Part shown: positions 5,269 through 12,231 of the stretch, piece by piece
Layout: every line of letters starts with the position of its first letter
Position numbering within the stretch: position 1 is the first letter of the stretch
Translations under genes and position numbers: made by a program
The notes under the pieces: generated by a model
Seen by the model: only the letters and a program-made list of their open reading frames with translations
The model's database searches: none
Told to the model about the DNA's origin: nothing
Origin: Clostridium sp. CAG:167
GTDB lineage: Bacteria; Bacillota; Clostridia; Lachnospirales; Lachnospiraceae
Direction: 5' to 3'
Assembly: GCA_000433735.1 (NCBI GenBank)
Contig: HF998353.1
Location: forward strand, 31,993-45,020
Length of the DNA stretch: 13,028 bases

Positions 5269-7104
5269 TTACAATTTAAACTTAGCTGCCAGTTCTTCCA
5301 GCCGGTCAATAGCTTTCACACAGGCATCTACCAGCGATGCATTCTCTGCTGTACGATCTACTACATTGCTTGTCTTTTCAGCAATATCCGTTACACCCAC
5401 CGTAGACTCATCAATGGTAGAATTGATTCCCTCAATGGCCTCTGCAATAGACCGGATTGCTGTATTCAACTGGTTCACTGCATTTTCCACATTGGACATA
5501 CTGACTTTTACATCATCTGCGTCTGCACTGTACTGCTCACTAACAGATTTAAACTGCGCATAGTCGTTCAACACAACTTTCTCCAAAAACTGTGTAGTAT
5601 CATCCATGTTATGTACCATTTCTGCTACCGATGCATTTACCTCAGAAACGATGTTGTTAATATCATTTACAGAATCCGATGTCTCATTGGCAAGTTTTCC
5701 GATTTCACTGGCTACCACAGAAAATCCTTTACCTGCTTCTCCGGCTCTCGCCGCCTCAATAGATGCATTTAAAGCAAGAAGACTTGTCTGGGATGAGATC
5801 TGCATGATAGATTCTGTCATGGCATTGATCCGTTTTACGCTCTCAGCCGCCTCCATGGCTTTCGCCGTCTGGTCTTTGATATTTCCGTACATTTCTGTCG
5901 TTCTTTTAGCGGCAACTTCTGTAGATTCCTTCAGAGAATCAGCACGTTCTGTAATCTCTCTGGACAAAGTAACACCGCTTTTTGACAATCCCAGAATATC
6001 TTCTGCTCCTTTTTGCATGCCCTCAATATTGTCATTGATTGCCGTCGTTGTTGCAGAAGTTTCCTCCATGCCGGCTGCCAGTTCTTCTGTCGTAGCAGAA
6101 TTATCCATACATTTCTCACGGATTGTACTGCTGACATCATTTACTTTTCCTACATCTTCGTAAATTGTTTTACTGCAGGACTTAATATCTATCACCATTT
6201 CACGAAGCTGTTCTCTCATCTGTAAAACAGCTTTTCCGATCATTCCCACTTCGTCCTTGCGTTTGGAGGATTTCCTTGCTGCCGTATCATCTGAAAAGTC
6301 CAATCTGGCAGTCTCATCGATCACACCGATCAGCTGCGTGATCGGTTTCACCAGATAATGAGACAAAACCCATCCAAGAATACTGCAGATCACAACGATC
6401 AGCAAACCACCAATACCGGCAATCCAGGACATCGTAGTAATGCTACTGAGAACCTCACTCTCCACATCAGTTACGATCAGTATGGAATCATTGGACAATA
6501 CGGCATAGGCTCCAAACTGTTTAGCACCTTCAAACTCATATTCCACTACTGCTGTTTCCGGCTTATTACCACGGTTGATCTGTTCTACAACCATATCCAC
6601 GATTTTGTTATTCTCAACTTTCATTCCAACATTATCCTGATTTGGACAATACTGCATGATTTTAGAGGTGTCAACTACATAAGCAAAAGAATTTTCAGCC
6701 CCTTGTACTTTTGCGTTTCCAAGCACATTGTTGTATCCATCAAAAGAAAGAACACCTTTTAAATCCAGCAATTTTGCATTTAACTGTGATTTATATGCGG
6801 ATGCAAGACTTAGCATTTCATTTTTAGAACTCTCCGTGATGGCATCAATCGATTTTGGCAGAACGATCAGCATGCTGACTACACTAGCCACAATGACGGC
6901 TGCCGCCAGTGCCAGCGTAATCTTAAATCCCATTCGGTTAACTACGCCAACTTTGCTTTTCTTTTTACGATTTTTTACCTTTTTCGTTTTCACCTTAACA
7001 TTGGATTCTTTTTTGCGGGCGTCTTTTTTCGCCGCCTTCATCTGCTTTTTCTCAAGTTTTGCCTTCTCTTTGTCATTTACTGCATTTTTACTGGTCTCAC
7101 TCAT
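5269..7104 (-). CDS. Methyl-accepting chemotaxis protein
   Basis: Membrane chemoreceptor of 611 residues that passes a sensed signal to CheA/CheW. Order: a lysine-rich cytoplasmic tail (1-57, about 20 Lys in the first 51 residues), TM1 (about 60-82), an extracytoplasmic sensor (about 83-225) with features of a Cache fold (AYVVDTSKIMQYCPNQDNVG, then a hydrophobic strand SILIVTDVESEV), TM2 (about 226-250), HAMP (about 251-303) and a long signalling coiled coil to the C-terminus. The hairpin tip (433-475) has the conserved core LLALNASIEAARAGEAGKGF. The start is the ATG at 7104 after a GGGAGG site; an upstream TTG overlapping that site was not used. It begins only 17 bases after the alaS reading frame ends, suggesting co-transcription with alaS. 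No CheR-docking pentapeptide is visible at the C-terminus. The ligand cannot be told from sequence. Confidence 0.93.
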   Translation of the reverse strand: MSETSKNAVNDKEKAKLEKKQMKAAKKDARKKESNVKVKTKKVKNRKKKSKVGVVNRMGFKITLALAAAVIVASVVSMLIVLPKSIDAITESSKNEMLSLASAYKSQLNAKLLDLKGVLSFDGYNNVLGNAKVQGAENSFAYVVDTSKIMQYCPNQDNVGMKVENNKIVDMVVEQINRGNKPETAVVEYEFEGAKQFGAYAVLSNDSILIVTDVESEVLSSITTMSWIAGIGGLLIVVICSILGWVLSHYLVKPITQLIGVIDETARLDFSDDTAARKSSKRKDEVGMIGKAVLQMREQLREMVIDIKSCSKTIYEDVGKVNDVSSTIREKCMDNSATTEELAAGMEETSATTTAINDNIEGMQKGAEDILGLSKSGVTLSREITERADSLKESTEVAAKRTTEMYGNIKDQTAKAMEAAESVKRINAMTESIMQISSQTSLLALNASIEAARAGEAGKGFSVVASEIGKLANETSDSVNDINNIVSEVNASVAEMVHNMDDTTQFLEKVVLNDYAQFKSVSEQYSADADDVKVSMSNVENAVNQLNTAIRSIAEAIEGINSTIDESTVGVTDIAEKTSNVVDRTAENASLVDACVKAIDRLEELAAKFKL

Positions 7105-7121
7105 ATTGACACCTCCCAATA

Positions 7122-7781
7122 CTAGTTTAACTGTTGTTTCATAACTTCAATCGCTTTTGTCAGCGCTTCCGGAATTGCCTCAGGCTTTTTGCCTCCGGCC
7201 TGAGCCATATTCGGACGGCCGCCACCGCCGCCGCCAACAACAGATGCAACTTCCCGGATCAGATTTCCTGCATGGGCGCCTTTCTTTACTGCCCCATCAG
7301 TAGCCATTGCCAAAAGCATAACTTTTCCGTTCTGCTCACTGACAAATAAGATCAGTGCTTCACCTAGTTTATTCTTCGTCTCATCTCCCAGATCCCGCAG
7401 ACCATTCATATCAACACCCTCTAACTGTTTTGCAAGAATCTTGATACCATTTACATCCTCTGCGGCATCGGTTACATTACCGGCTGCATCTTTTGCGATT
7501 TTTGCTTTTAATTTATCATTTTCTTTTGTCAGGGATTTTACTTCCTGTAAAAGACTTGATACTTTACTCTCTACATCCATCGGACTGCATTTAAGGATGG
7601 ATGACGCACGGGAAAGAGCTTCTTCCATTGTTTTATAATACTCCAATAATCCCGCATTGGTAAGCGCCTCAATACGGCGGGGTCCTGCCGCTGAACCCCC
7701 TTCAGATATGACCTTTAATGTCGTGCTATGATCTTGAATGACGTGATCTCCTTTGTATTGGCAACATGAGTTCCGCCACAA
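7122..7781 (-). CDS. alaS: Alanyl-tRNA synthetase, C-terminal part (out of frame with the N-terminal part)
   Basis: This frame encodes the missing end of AlaRS. Homology begins near ISEGGSAAGPRRIEAL (about residue 24 of the open frame, near 7712), the last strand/helix of the editing domain. A coiled coil (about 45-95) follows, then the C-Ala/DHHA1 domain with its glycine-rich signature GGGGGGRPNMAQAGGK near the C-terminus. Residues before about 17 (MWRNSCCQYKG) are an out-of-frame reading of CGGTHVANTKE and are not genuine protein sequence. The only upstream in-frame start of a usual kind is a TTG at 7781 without a good ribosome binding site. It is offset by -1 from the upstream frame because of a 20-base imperfect tandem duplication (7705-7744). 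It could be a frameshifted gene remnant, a recoded product, a separately translated subunit, or an assembly artefact. The domain itself looks intact. Confidence 0.85.
   Translation of the reverse strand: MWRNSCCQYKGDHVIQDHSTTLKVISEGGSAAGPRRIEALTNAGLLEYYKTMEEALSRASSILKCSPMDVESKVSSLLQEVKSLTKENDKLKAKIAKDAAGNVTDAAEDVNGIKILAKQLEGVDMNGLRDLGDETKNKLGEALILFVSEQNGKVMLLAMATDGAVKKGAHAGNLIREVASVVGGGGGGRPNMAQAGGKKPEAIPEALTKAIEVMKQQLN
7705..7744 (-). repeat. 20-base imperfect tandem duplication inside alaS
   Basis: Two adjacent 20-base units, 7725-7744 and 7705-7724, match at 16 of 20 positions. Read on the minus strand, the first encodes T-S-F-K-I-I in the N-terminal frame and the second T-T-L-K-V-I in the C-terminal frame. 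Both are acceptable versions of the same AlaRS segment. The extra 20 bases shift the frame and place a TAA (7717-7715) inside the second unit. Confidence 0.85.
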
Positions 7782-9787
7782 AGTTCCAGGCTGAAGTCCC
7801 CCATTTTTACTACACGGACAACTTCACCATACTTCTCACCAAACAGTGCCATGGCTCCTGTTTTCTTGGCCTCATCTACTGTCATTTTCTCTGTCACCAC
7901 CGGAAGTGCTGCCTGGATCTGCTCATTGACAATATCTTCTACCTTTTTAATCTCCTCATCTGTCATAGGTGAAAAGTGTGTAAAATCAAAACGGAGGCGA
8001 TGCGGGTCCACATAAGAACCTTTCTGGGATACATGGTCTCCCAGTACCATCTGCAGTGCCTTCTGCATCAAATGAGTAGCACTGTGGTTGCAGGCTGTCA
8101 ATTCTCTTCTGACACCATCCACTTTTAGTTCAACAGACTGACCGGACTGAATCTGTCCTTTTTCCATTTTACCTTTGTGGCCGATCTTAGTACCCTGAAG
8201 TTTAATAACATCTTCTACTACAAAACGCGCTCCATCATCTGTGACGATAACTCCGCGATCCGCTTCCTGGCCACCCATAGTAGCATAAAACGGTGTCTCA
8301 TCTACCAGGATTGTTCCTGTCTGTCCTTCTTTTAACACATCCACAATGGTATCTTCAGTTGTAAGTACAGACACTTTGGATGTATGCTCTAATCTGTCAT
8401 ATCCTACGAACTTACTCTCTATTGCTGCGTCTATGGTCTGGTATACATTGGCATCCACGCCCATATAGGTTGTAGTCTTTCTGGCATTACGAGCCGTACT
8501 GCGCTGGTGCTCCATAGCTTCTTCAAAGCCCTTTTTATCTACCTCATAACCCTTTTCTTCCAAAATCTCTAATGTAAGATCCAGAGGGAAACCATATGTA
8601 TCATACAGTTTGAAGGCTTCTTCACCAGACAGTTCTTTTGTCCCTTTCTTCTCCATGTCAGCCATCAGATTATTTAAAATAACCAGCCCCTGATCAATGG
8701 TCTTGTTAAAATTCTGCTCTTCTACAGAAATCAACTTTAAGATCACATCCTGACGCTCTGCCAGTTCCGGATATCCCATATGAGACTCTGAAATCACGGT
8801 TTTACTAAGTTCTGCGAGAAACTCTCCCTTGATTCCCAAAAGTCTTCCGTGGCGGGCCGCACGGCGGAGAAGCCGTCTCAATACATAACCACGGCCTTCA
8901 TTAGATGGTGTAATATTATCAGACACCATAAAGGTAACAGAACGGATATGGTCCGTGATCACACGGATGGACACATCCTTTTTCTCATCCTGTCCGTACT
9001 CTGCACCTGCGAACTCACATACTTTATCCCGGATTGCCTTAATGGTATCTACATCAAAAATAGAATCTACATCCTGCATTACCGTAGCCAGACGCTCCAG
9101 TCCCATTCCTGTGTCAATATTTTTCTGCTTTAATTCTGTATAGTGGCCTTCGCCATCATTTTCAAACTGGGTAAATACATTGTTCCAGATCTCGATATAA
9201 CGGTCGCACTCACATCCAACTGTACATCCAGGCTTTCCACATCCGTATTTCTCTCCACGGTCAAAATAAATCTCAGAACACGGACCACACGGACCTGCCC
9301 CATGCTCCCAGAAATTATCTTCCTTGCCGAAACGGAAAATACGGTCTTTGGCAACACCGATTTCTTTGTTCCAGATGTCAAATGCCTCATCATCTTCCAG
9401 ATAAACAGACGGATACAAACGATCTTCCGGAATTTCCAAAACCTTTGTCAAAAATTCCCAGGACCAGTGAATGGCCTCTGTCTTGAAATAATCGCCAAAA
9501 GAAAAGTTGCCTAACATTTCAAAGAAAGTACCGTGGCGAGCAGTTTTTCCTACATTTTCAATATCACCTGTACGGATACATTTCTGACAGGTAGTAACAC
9601 GGGTTCTTGGAGGAATTTCCTGACCTGTAAAATACGGCTTCAAAGGAGCCATACCTGCATTTATAAGTAAAAGACTGTTATCATTCTGAGGAACAAGCGA
9701 AAAACTAGGCATTGCCAGGTGTCCCTTGCTCTCAAAAAAGTCCAGATACATTTTTCTTAATTCATTTAAACCATATGATTTCATCAT
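7715..9787 (-). CDS. alaS: Alanyl-tRNA synthetase, catalytic and most of editing domain (truncated by frame break)
   Basis: Class II synthetase that charges tRNA-Ala, here 690 residues against a usual 870-880. The catalytic core is at the N-terminus (LINAGMAPLKPYF at 41-53, RHGTFFEMLGNFSFGDYF at 84-101, GMGLERL at 227-233). GPCGPCSEI is at 165-173, with a cysteine cluster (Cys183, 188, 192, 194) beyond it. The editing domain has both zinc motifs, HSATH (568-572) and CGGTH (670-674). The frame then stops after KIIARH, inside the duplication at 7705-7744; the rest of the protein continues in another frame to 7122. Two adjacent ATG codons exist; the second (9784) has the better spacing (7 bases) from GGAGG. 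The leader is short, so no T-box riboswitch is present. AlaRS is essential, so either the break is an artefact, the product is recoded or works split, or another copy exists. Confidence 0.93.
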   Translation of the reverse strand: MMKSYGLNELRKMYLDFFESKGHLAMPSFSLVPQNDNSLLLINAGMAPLKPYFTGQEIPPRTRVTTCQKCIRTGDIENVGKTARHGTFFEMLGNFSFGDYFKTEAIHWSWEFLTKVLEIPEDRLYPSVYLEDDEAFDIWNKEIGVAKDRIFRFGKEDNFWEHGAGPCGPCSEIYFDRGEKYGCGKPGCTVGCECDRYIEIWNNVFTQFENDGEGHYTELKQKNIDTGMGLERLATVMQDVDSIFDVDTIKAIRDKVCEFAGAEYGQDEKKDVSIRVITDHIRSVTFMVSDNITPSNEGRGYVLRRLLRRAARHGRLLGIKGEFLAELSKTVISESHMGYPELAERQDVILKLISVEEQNFNKTIDQGLVILNNLMADMEKKGTKELSGEEAFKLYDTYGFPLDLTLEILEEKGYEVDKKGFEEAMEHQRSTARNARKTTTYMGVDANVYQTIDAAIESKFVGYDRLEHTSKVSVLTTEDTIVDVLKEGQTGTILVDETPFYATMGGQEADRGVIVTDDGARFVVEDVIKLQGTKIGHKGKMEKGQIQSGQSVELKVDGVRRELTACNHSATHLMQKALQMVLGDHVSQKGSYVDPHRLRFDFTHFSPMTDEEIKKVEDIVNEQIQAALPVVTEKMTVDEAKKTGAMALFGEKYGEVVRVVKMGDFSLELCGGTHVANTKEITSFKIIARH

Positions 9788-9830
9788 ACTGCCTCCTACG
9801 ATCTGATTTATTCTATAAAATCACACAAAT

Positions 9831-9839
9831 ATTTTAGCA
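9831..9839 (-). promoter_or_regulatory. Possible extended -10 promoter for alaS
   Basis: In the 89-base gap between the acyltransferase gene and alaS, the minus strand carries TGCTAAAAT, an extended -10 element (TG-n-TAAAAT). No good -35 box is found 16-18 bases upstream. It would give a leader of about 37 bases before alaS. Read-through from the upstream genes is equally possible. Confidence 0.4.
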
Positions 9840-9876
9840 CATCCGCTGACAAAAAGCCACTAATTTTTCATGTGTT

Positions 9877-10581
9877 TCAGGCTAAATTTTCAATCTGTTC
9901 TTTTACATATTCAGCCAGTTCTCCCGCCTTCAATCCATCCTTTTTCACATCCGATGGGAGAAAACAATCCCCGGCCTTAAAGACCACCTTTTCCTCTGGG
10001 ATCATCCACCGTCCGATATTATGCATTTTATCAATACCAAGATATACCGGCACAATATTTACATCCATAGAAGTAATACCGATAAATCCCCCTTTTTTGA
10101 AAGGTTTCATACGGGTATCGTAATAACTGCACTCCCCCTCCGGAAACAGCACCACATTCCGGCTTACAATGGCCTTTTTCATCTGTATAACGCTGTTTTT
10201 CAAAGCGGATAACTCTGTAGCGTAGCGGTCCAGGGAAATACATTGGATGGAATCCAGATAACGGTGCAGAAGCGGATAATGCCAAAGTTCCTTGGCTGCC
10301 ACAAAACTTACCGGTGTATCCATTGCCGCCATCATAAATACTACATCAAAAAAACATCGATGATTGCTTACGATCAAAAAATTTTCCTCTTCCGGTATAT
10401 TCTCTTTTCCTTCTATGTCCAGAAAAATGTGTGCTGATTTTACAATCTTTCTGCATATCCTTCTGCATATTTCGTAATTATGTGTTAAATCCTCCGTAAG
10501 GCGAAAATAATTCGCTGTCATCTCATATGCCAGACAAAAGAAAAGACGAATCATTTTCAACCAGCTTCGAATCTTTTTCAT
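9877..10581 (-). CDS. plsC: PlsC-type 1-acyl-sn-glycerol-3-phosphate acyltransferase family protein
   Basis: Acyltransferase of 234 residues, probably membrane-associated, that would add the second acyl chain to lysophosphatidic acid on the way to membrane phospholipids. The catalytic NHxxxxD block is at 73-79 (NHRCFFD). The second block reads FPEGECS (146-152), where most members have FPEGTRS; Glu148 and Gly149 are kept but the Thr-Arg pair is replaced by Glu-Cys. A third region, VNIVPVYLG (174-182), matches the usual strand with the conserved proline. A cationic N-terminus followed by a hydrophobic stretch (about 11-20) may bind the membrane. It begins 24 bases after the cyclo-ligase gene with an AAGGAG site, in a same-strand run. 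The family is clear; the exact acyl acceptor is not, given the changed motif. Confidence 0.83.
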   Translation of the reverse strand: MKKIRSWLKMIRLFFCLAYEMTANYFRLTEDLTHNYEICRRICRKIVKSAHIFLDIEGKENIPEEENFLIVSNHRCFFDVVFMMAAMDTPVSFVAAKELWHYPLLHRYLDSIQCISLDRYATELSALKNSVIQMKKAIVSRNVVLFPEGECSYYDTRMKPFKKGGFIGITSMDVNIVPVYLGIDKMHNIGRWMIPEEKVVFKAGDCFLPSDVKKDGLKAGELAEYVKEQIENLA

Positions 10582-10605
10582 ATGTCACTCCTTAATGGTT
10601 CTCTG

Positions 10606-11175
10606 TTATTCCATTTCAAATCCATGTTCCGTGCAAAGCGCATCCGGAACATAGTCAAACTTTCCGCCATATACATCCGGTACCCTTTGCCCTGCAAAAG
10701 CTAACATGACCGAATGAACAAACTCTCCATTTTTATTCAAAAAGCGGTCGTAATATCCACCACCATAACCAATCCTGCCACCCCTGTTGTCAAACGCAGC
10801 CCCCGGCATCAACATAAGAGCAGGCGTTTTCTCTTCTCCCGGCACAAAAAGTTCTTTTTCCGTTGGCTCCAAAATTCCCTGATAACCTTTTTGCAGTTTT
10901 TTCAGATCATGGCAACGGTAAAACCGGATGCATTTTTCTGCCACATATGTTTTGGGAAGATATAGTTTTTTCCCATCATCCAGTATCTGCCGGTTCAACC
11001 GATCCGTCTCTGCTTCACTTCGGAAGGAAGCATAAGACAGAACAGATTCTGCCTCTTTGTACCATTGACATTGAAAGATTCTGTCAGCAATCTGGTCTGA
11101 CCACCGGCTCCGGCTGTTTTTTTCTGTTCCGTCCCGCCAGGAAAGTGCCTTCTTTCTCACTGACTCCTTATTCAT
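10606..11175 (-). CDS. 5-formyltetrahydrofolate cyclo-ligase
   Basis: Enzyme of 189 residues, normal length, that uses ATP to convert 5-formyltetrahydrofolate to 5,10-methenyltetrahydrofolate, returning an inactive folate to the one-carbon pool. The signature is PGAAFDNRGGRIGYGGGYYD (124-143), the family's substrate- and Mg-ATP-binding block. The N-terminus has the usual basic helix (RKKALSWRDG), and LYLPKTY (71-77) is the conserved central strand. The start ATG overlaps the stop of the DUF896 gene by 4 bases (ATGA arrangement), implying translational coupling. It is followed 24 bases on by the acyltransferase gene. No residues appear missing. Confidence 0.95.
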   Translation of the reverse strand: MNKESVRKKALSWRDGTEKNSRSRWSDQIADRIFQCQWYKEAESVLSYASFRSEAETDRLNRQILDDGKKLYLPKTYVAEKCIRFYRCHDLKKLQKGYQGILEPTEKELFVPGEEKTPALMLMPGAAFDNRGGRIGYGGGYYDRFLNKNGEFVHSVMLAFAGQRVPDVYGGKFDYVPDALCTEHGFEME

Positions 11176-11384
11176 CTAAAAGGGTCCTTCCTGCGCAGTT
11201 TATGAATAGAACCATCCGGTTCCTGGATGGATGTATGATCCAGTGTATTGCGGATATTGGTACGGATGGCTTCAATATATTCCAGACGGAGTACCGCCTG
11301 CTCTTCCCTTTCTGACTCTGTTAAGATTCCTTCTTTCTGTTTTTTGTATAATTCATTGATTCTTGCTATTTTTTTTGAATCCAT
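11172..11384 (-). CDS. DUF896 (UPF0291, YnzC-like) small protein
   Basis: A 70-residue cytosolic protein of unknown function. It opens with IARINELYKKQKEGILTESE (6-25), the characteristic DUF896 opening, then REEQAVLRLEYIEAIRTNIR, predicted as a two-helix hairpin. The tail from about residue 48 (LDHTSIQEPDGS) is probably flexible. The family includes Bacillus subtilis YnzC, part of the LexA-controlled yneA operon, but no LexA-like site is seen here. It starts 10 bases after proB with an AAGGAG site and overlaps the cyclo-ligase start by 4 bases, so it is inside the operon and probably translated with the cyclo-ligase. The family call is firm; a biochemical role is not known. Confidence 0.93.
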   Translation of the reverse strand: MDSKKIARINELYKKQKEGILTESEREEQAVLRLEYIEAIRTNIRNTLDHTSIQEPDGSIHKLRRKDPFR

Positions 11385-11394
11385 TCTCTTCTCC

Positions 11395-12231
11395 TTAATT
11401 TGTCTGTTCCAGGTAATTCTTCAAATGAAAATGTCTGGTTTTATGAGCTGTAAATAAAGTTCCAATCTCTTCTCCGGCAAATACCCGGTTAATATTATCC
11501 ATATCATTTCCGTTAATGATGATCATATCTGCCCCTGCATCGTTAGCAATGCCTGCTGCACCCAGTTTGGAACTCATGCCACCTGTACCAAGATCGGTAG
11601 ATGGCCCCTTGGCCATTTCAAGCATTTCATCTGTGATCTGATTTACCAGCGGAATCCGTTTTGCCTCTTTGTTTTTGTTTGGATCATCTGTAAAAAGGCC
11701 GTCAATATCGCTTAACAACACAAGCAGGTCTGCCCCTACAATAGCAGATACCACCGCCGATAAAGAATCATTATCACCAAAATCAATCTCGTCTGTTGCT
11801 ACCGTATCATTTTCATTTACAATAGGAATCACTCCCATTTTCAAAAGTTCCGAAAATGTATTCTGAGCATTGTGACGGCTTATGTCGTTTACAATCGTAA
11901 TTTTAGTCATCAAAACCTGGGCAGTATTCTGGTTATATTCTGAAAAAAGTTTCTGATATACCATCATCAGACGGCTCTGACCTACAGCTGCACAGGCCTG
12001 CTTCACACTTCTCTCTTTCGGCCTCTCTTCCAGTCTCAGCGCCCGACGTCCCACTGCAATGGCACCGGAAGAAACAACCACGACTTCCTTTCCCTGATTA
12101 TGCAGATCTGTCAGGATCCGGACAAACTTCTCCATTTTCACCAGATCCAGTGCCCCTGTTTCTGCATGGGTCAAAGTAGATGTTCCCACCTTAAACACAA
12201 TTCGCTTTTTATCTTTTAACTTATCTCTCAT
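11395..12231 (-). CDS. proB: Glutamate 5-kinase
   Basis: Cytosolic kinase of 278 residues from the chosen start that phosphorylates L-glutamate with ATP, the first step of proline synthesis. The amino-acid kinase fold shows VFKVGTSTLTH (12-22), SSGAIAVGRRAL (54-65), the acidic glutamate-binding block VNENDTVATDEIDFGDNDSL (138-157), LLSDIDGLFTDDP (172-184) and GTGGMSSKLGAA (215-226). The chain ends soon after the kinase domain (GTLFTAHK), so the C-terminal PUA domain of enzymes such as the E. coli one is absent, a known shorter form in Firmicutes. The ATG at 12231 is preferred because GGAG lies 6 bases upstream; an ATG at 12243 has no clear site. It overlaps the end of the FAD protein gene by 11 bases. 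The usual partner proA does not follow; DUF896 does. Confidence 0.95.
   Translation of the reverse strand: MRDKLKDKKRIVFKVGTSTLTHAETGALDLVKMEKFVRILTDLHNQGKEVVVVSSGAIAVGRRALRLEERPKERSVKQACAAVGQSRLMMVYQKLFSEYNQNTAQVLMTKITIVNDISRHNAQNTFSELLKMGVIPIVNENDTVATDEIDFGDNDSLSAVVSAIVGADLLVLLSDIDGLFTDDPNKNKEAKRIPLVNQITDEMLEMAKGPSTDLGTGGMSSKLGAAGIANDAGADMIIINGNDMDNINRVFAGEEIGTLFTAHKTRHFHLKNYLEQTN

Noticed and set aside
5606..6163. Plus-strand open frame of 185 codons opposite the chemoreceptor
   Set aside because: Antisense shadow of the conserved signalling coiled coil; Ser/Ala/Ile-rich with no family match.
9788..9876. T-box riboswitch upstream of alaS
   Set aside because: The gap is only 89 bases and lacks the T-box core and antiterminator structure; a T-box leader needs roughly 200 bases or more.
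9847..9888. Possible terminator after the acyltransferase gene (AGCC paired with GGCT followed by TTTTT)
   Set aside because: Only four base pairs around a loop of about 20 bases; not a credible intrinsic terminator.
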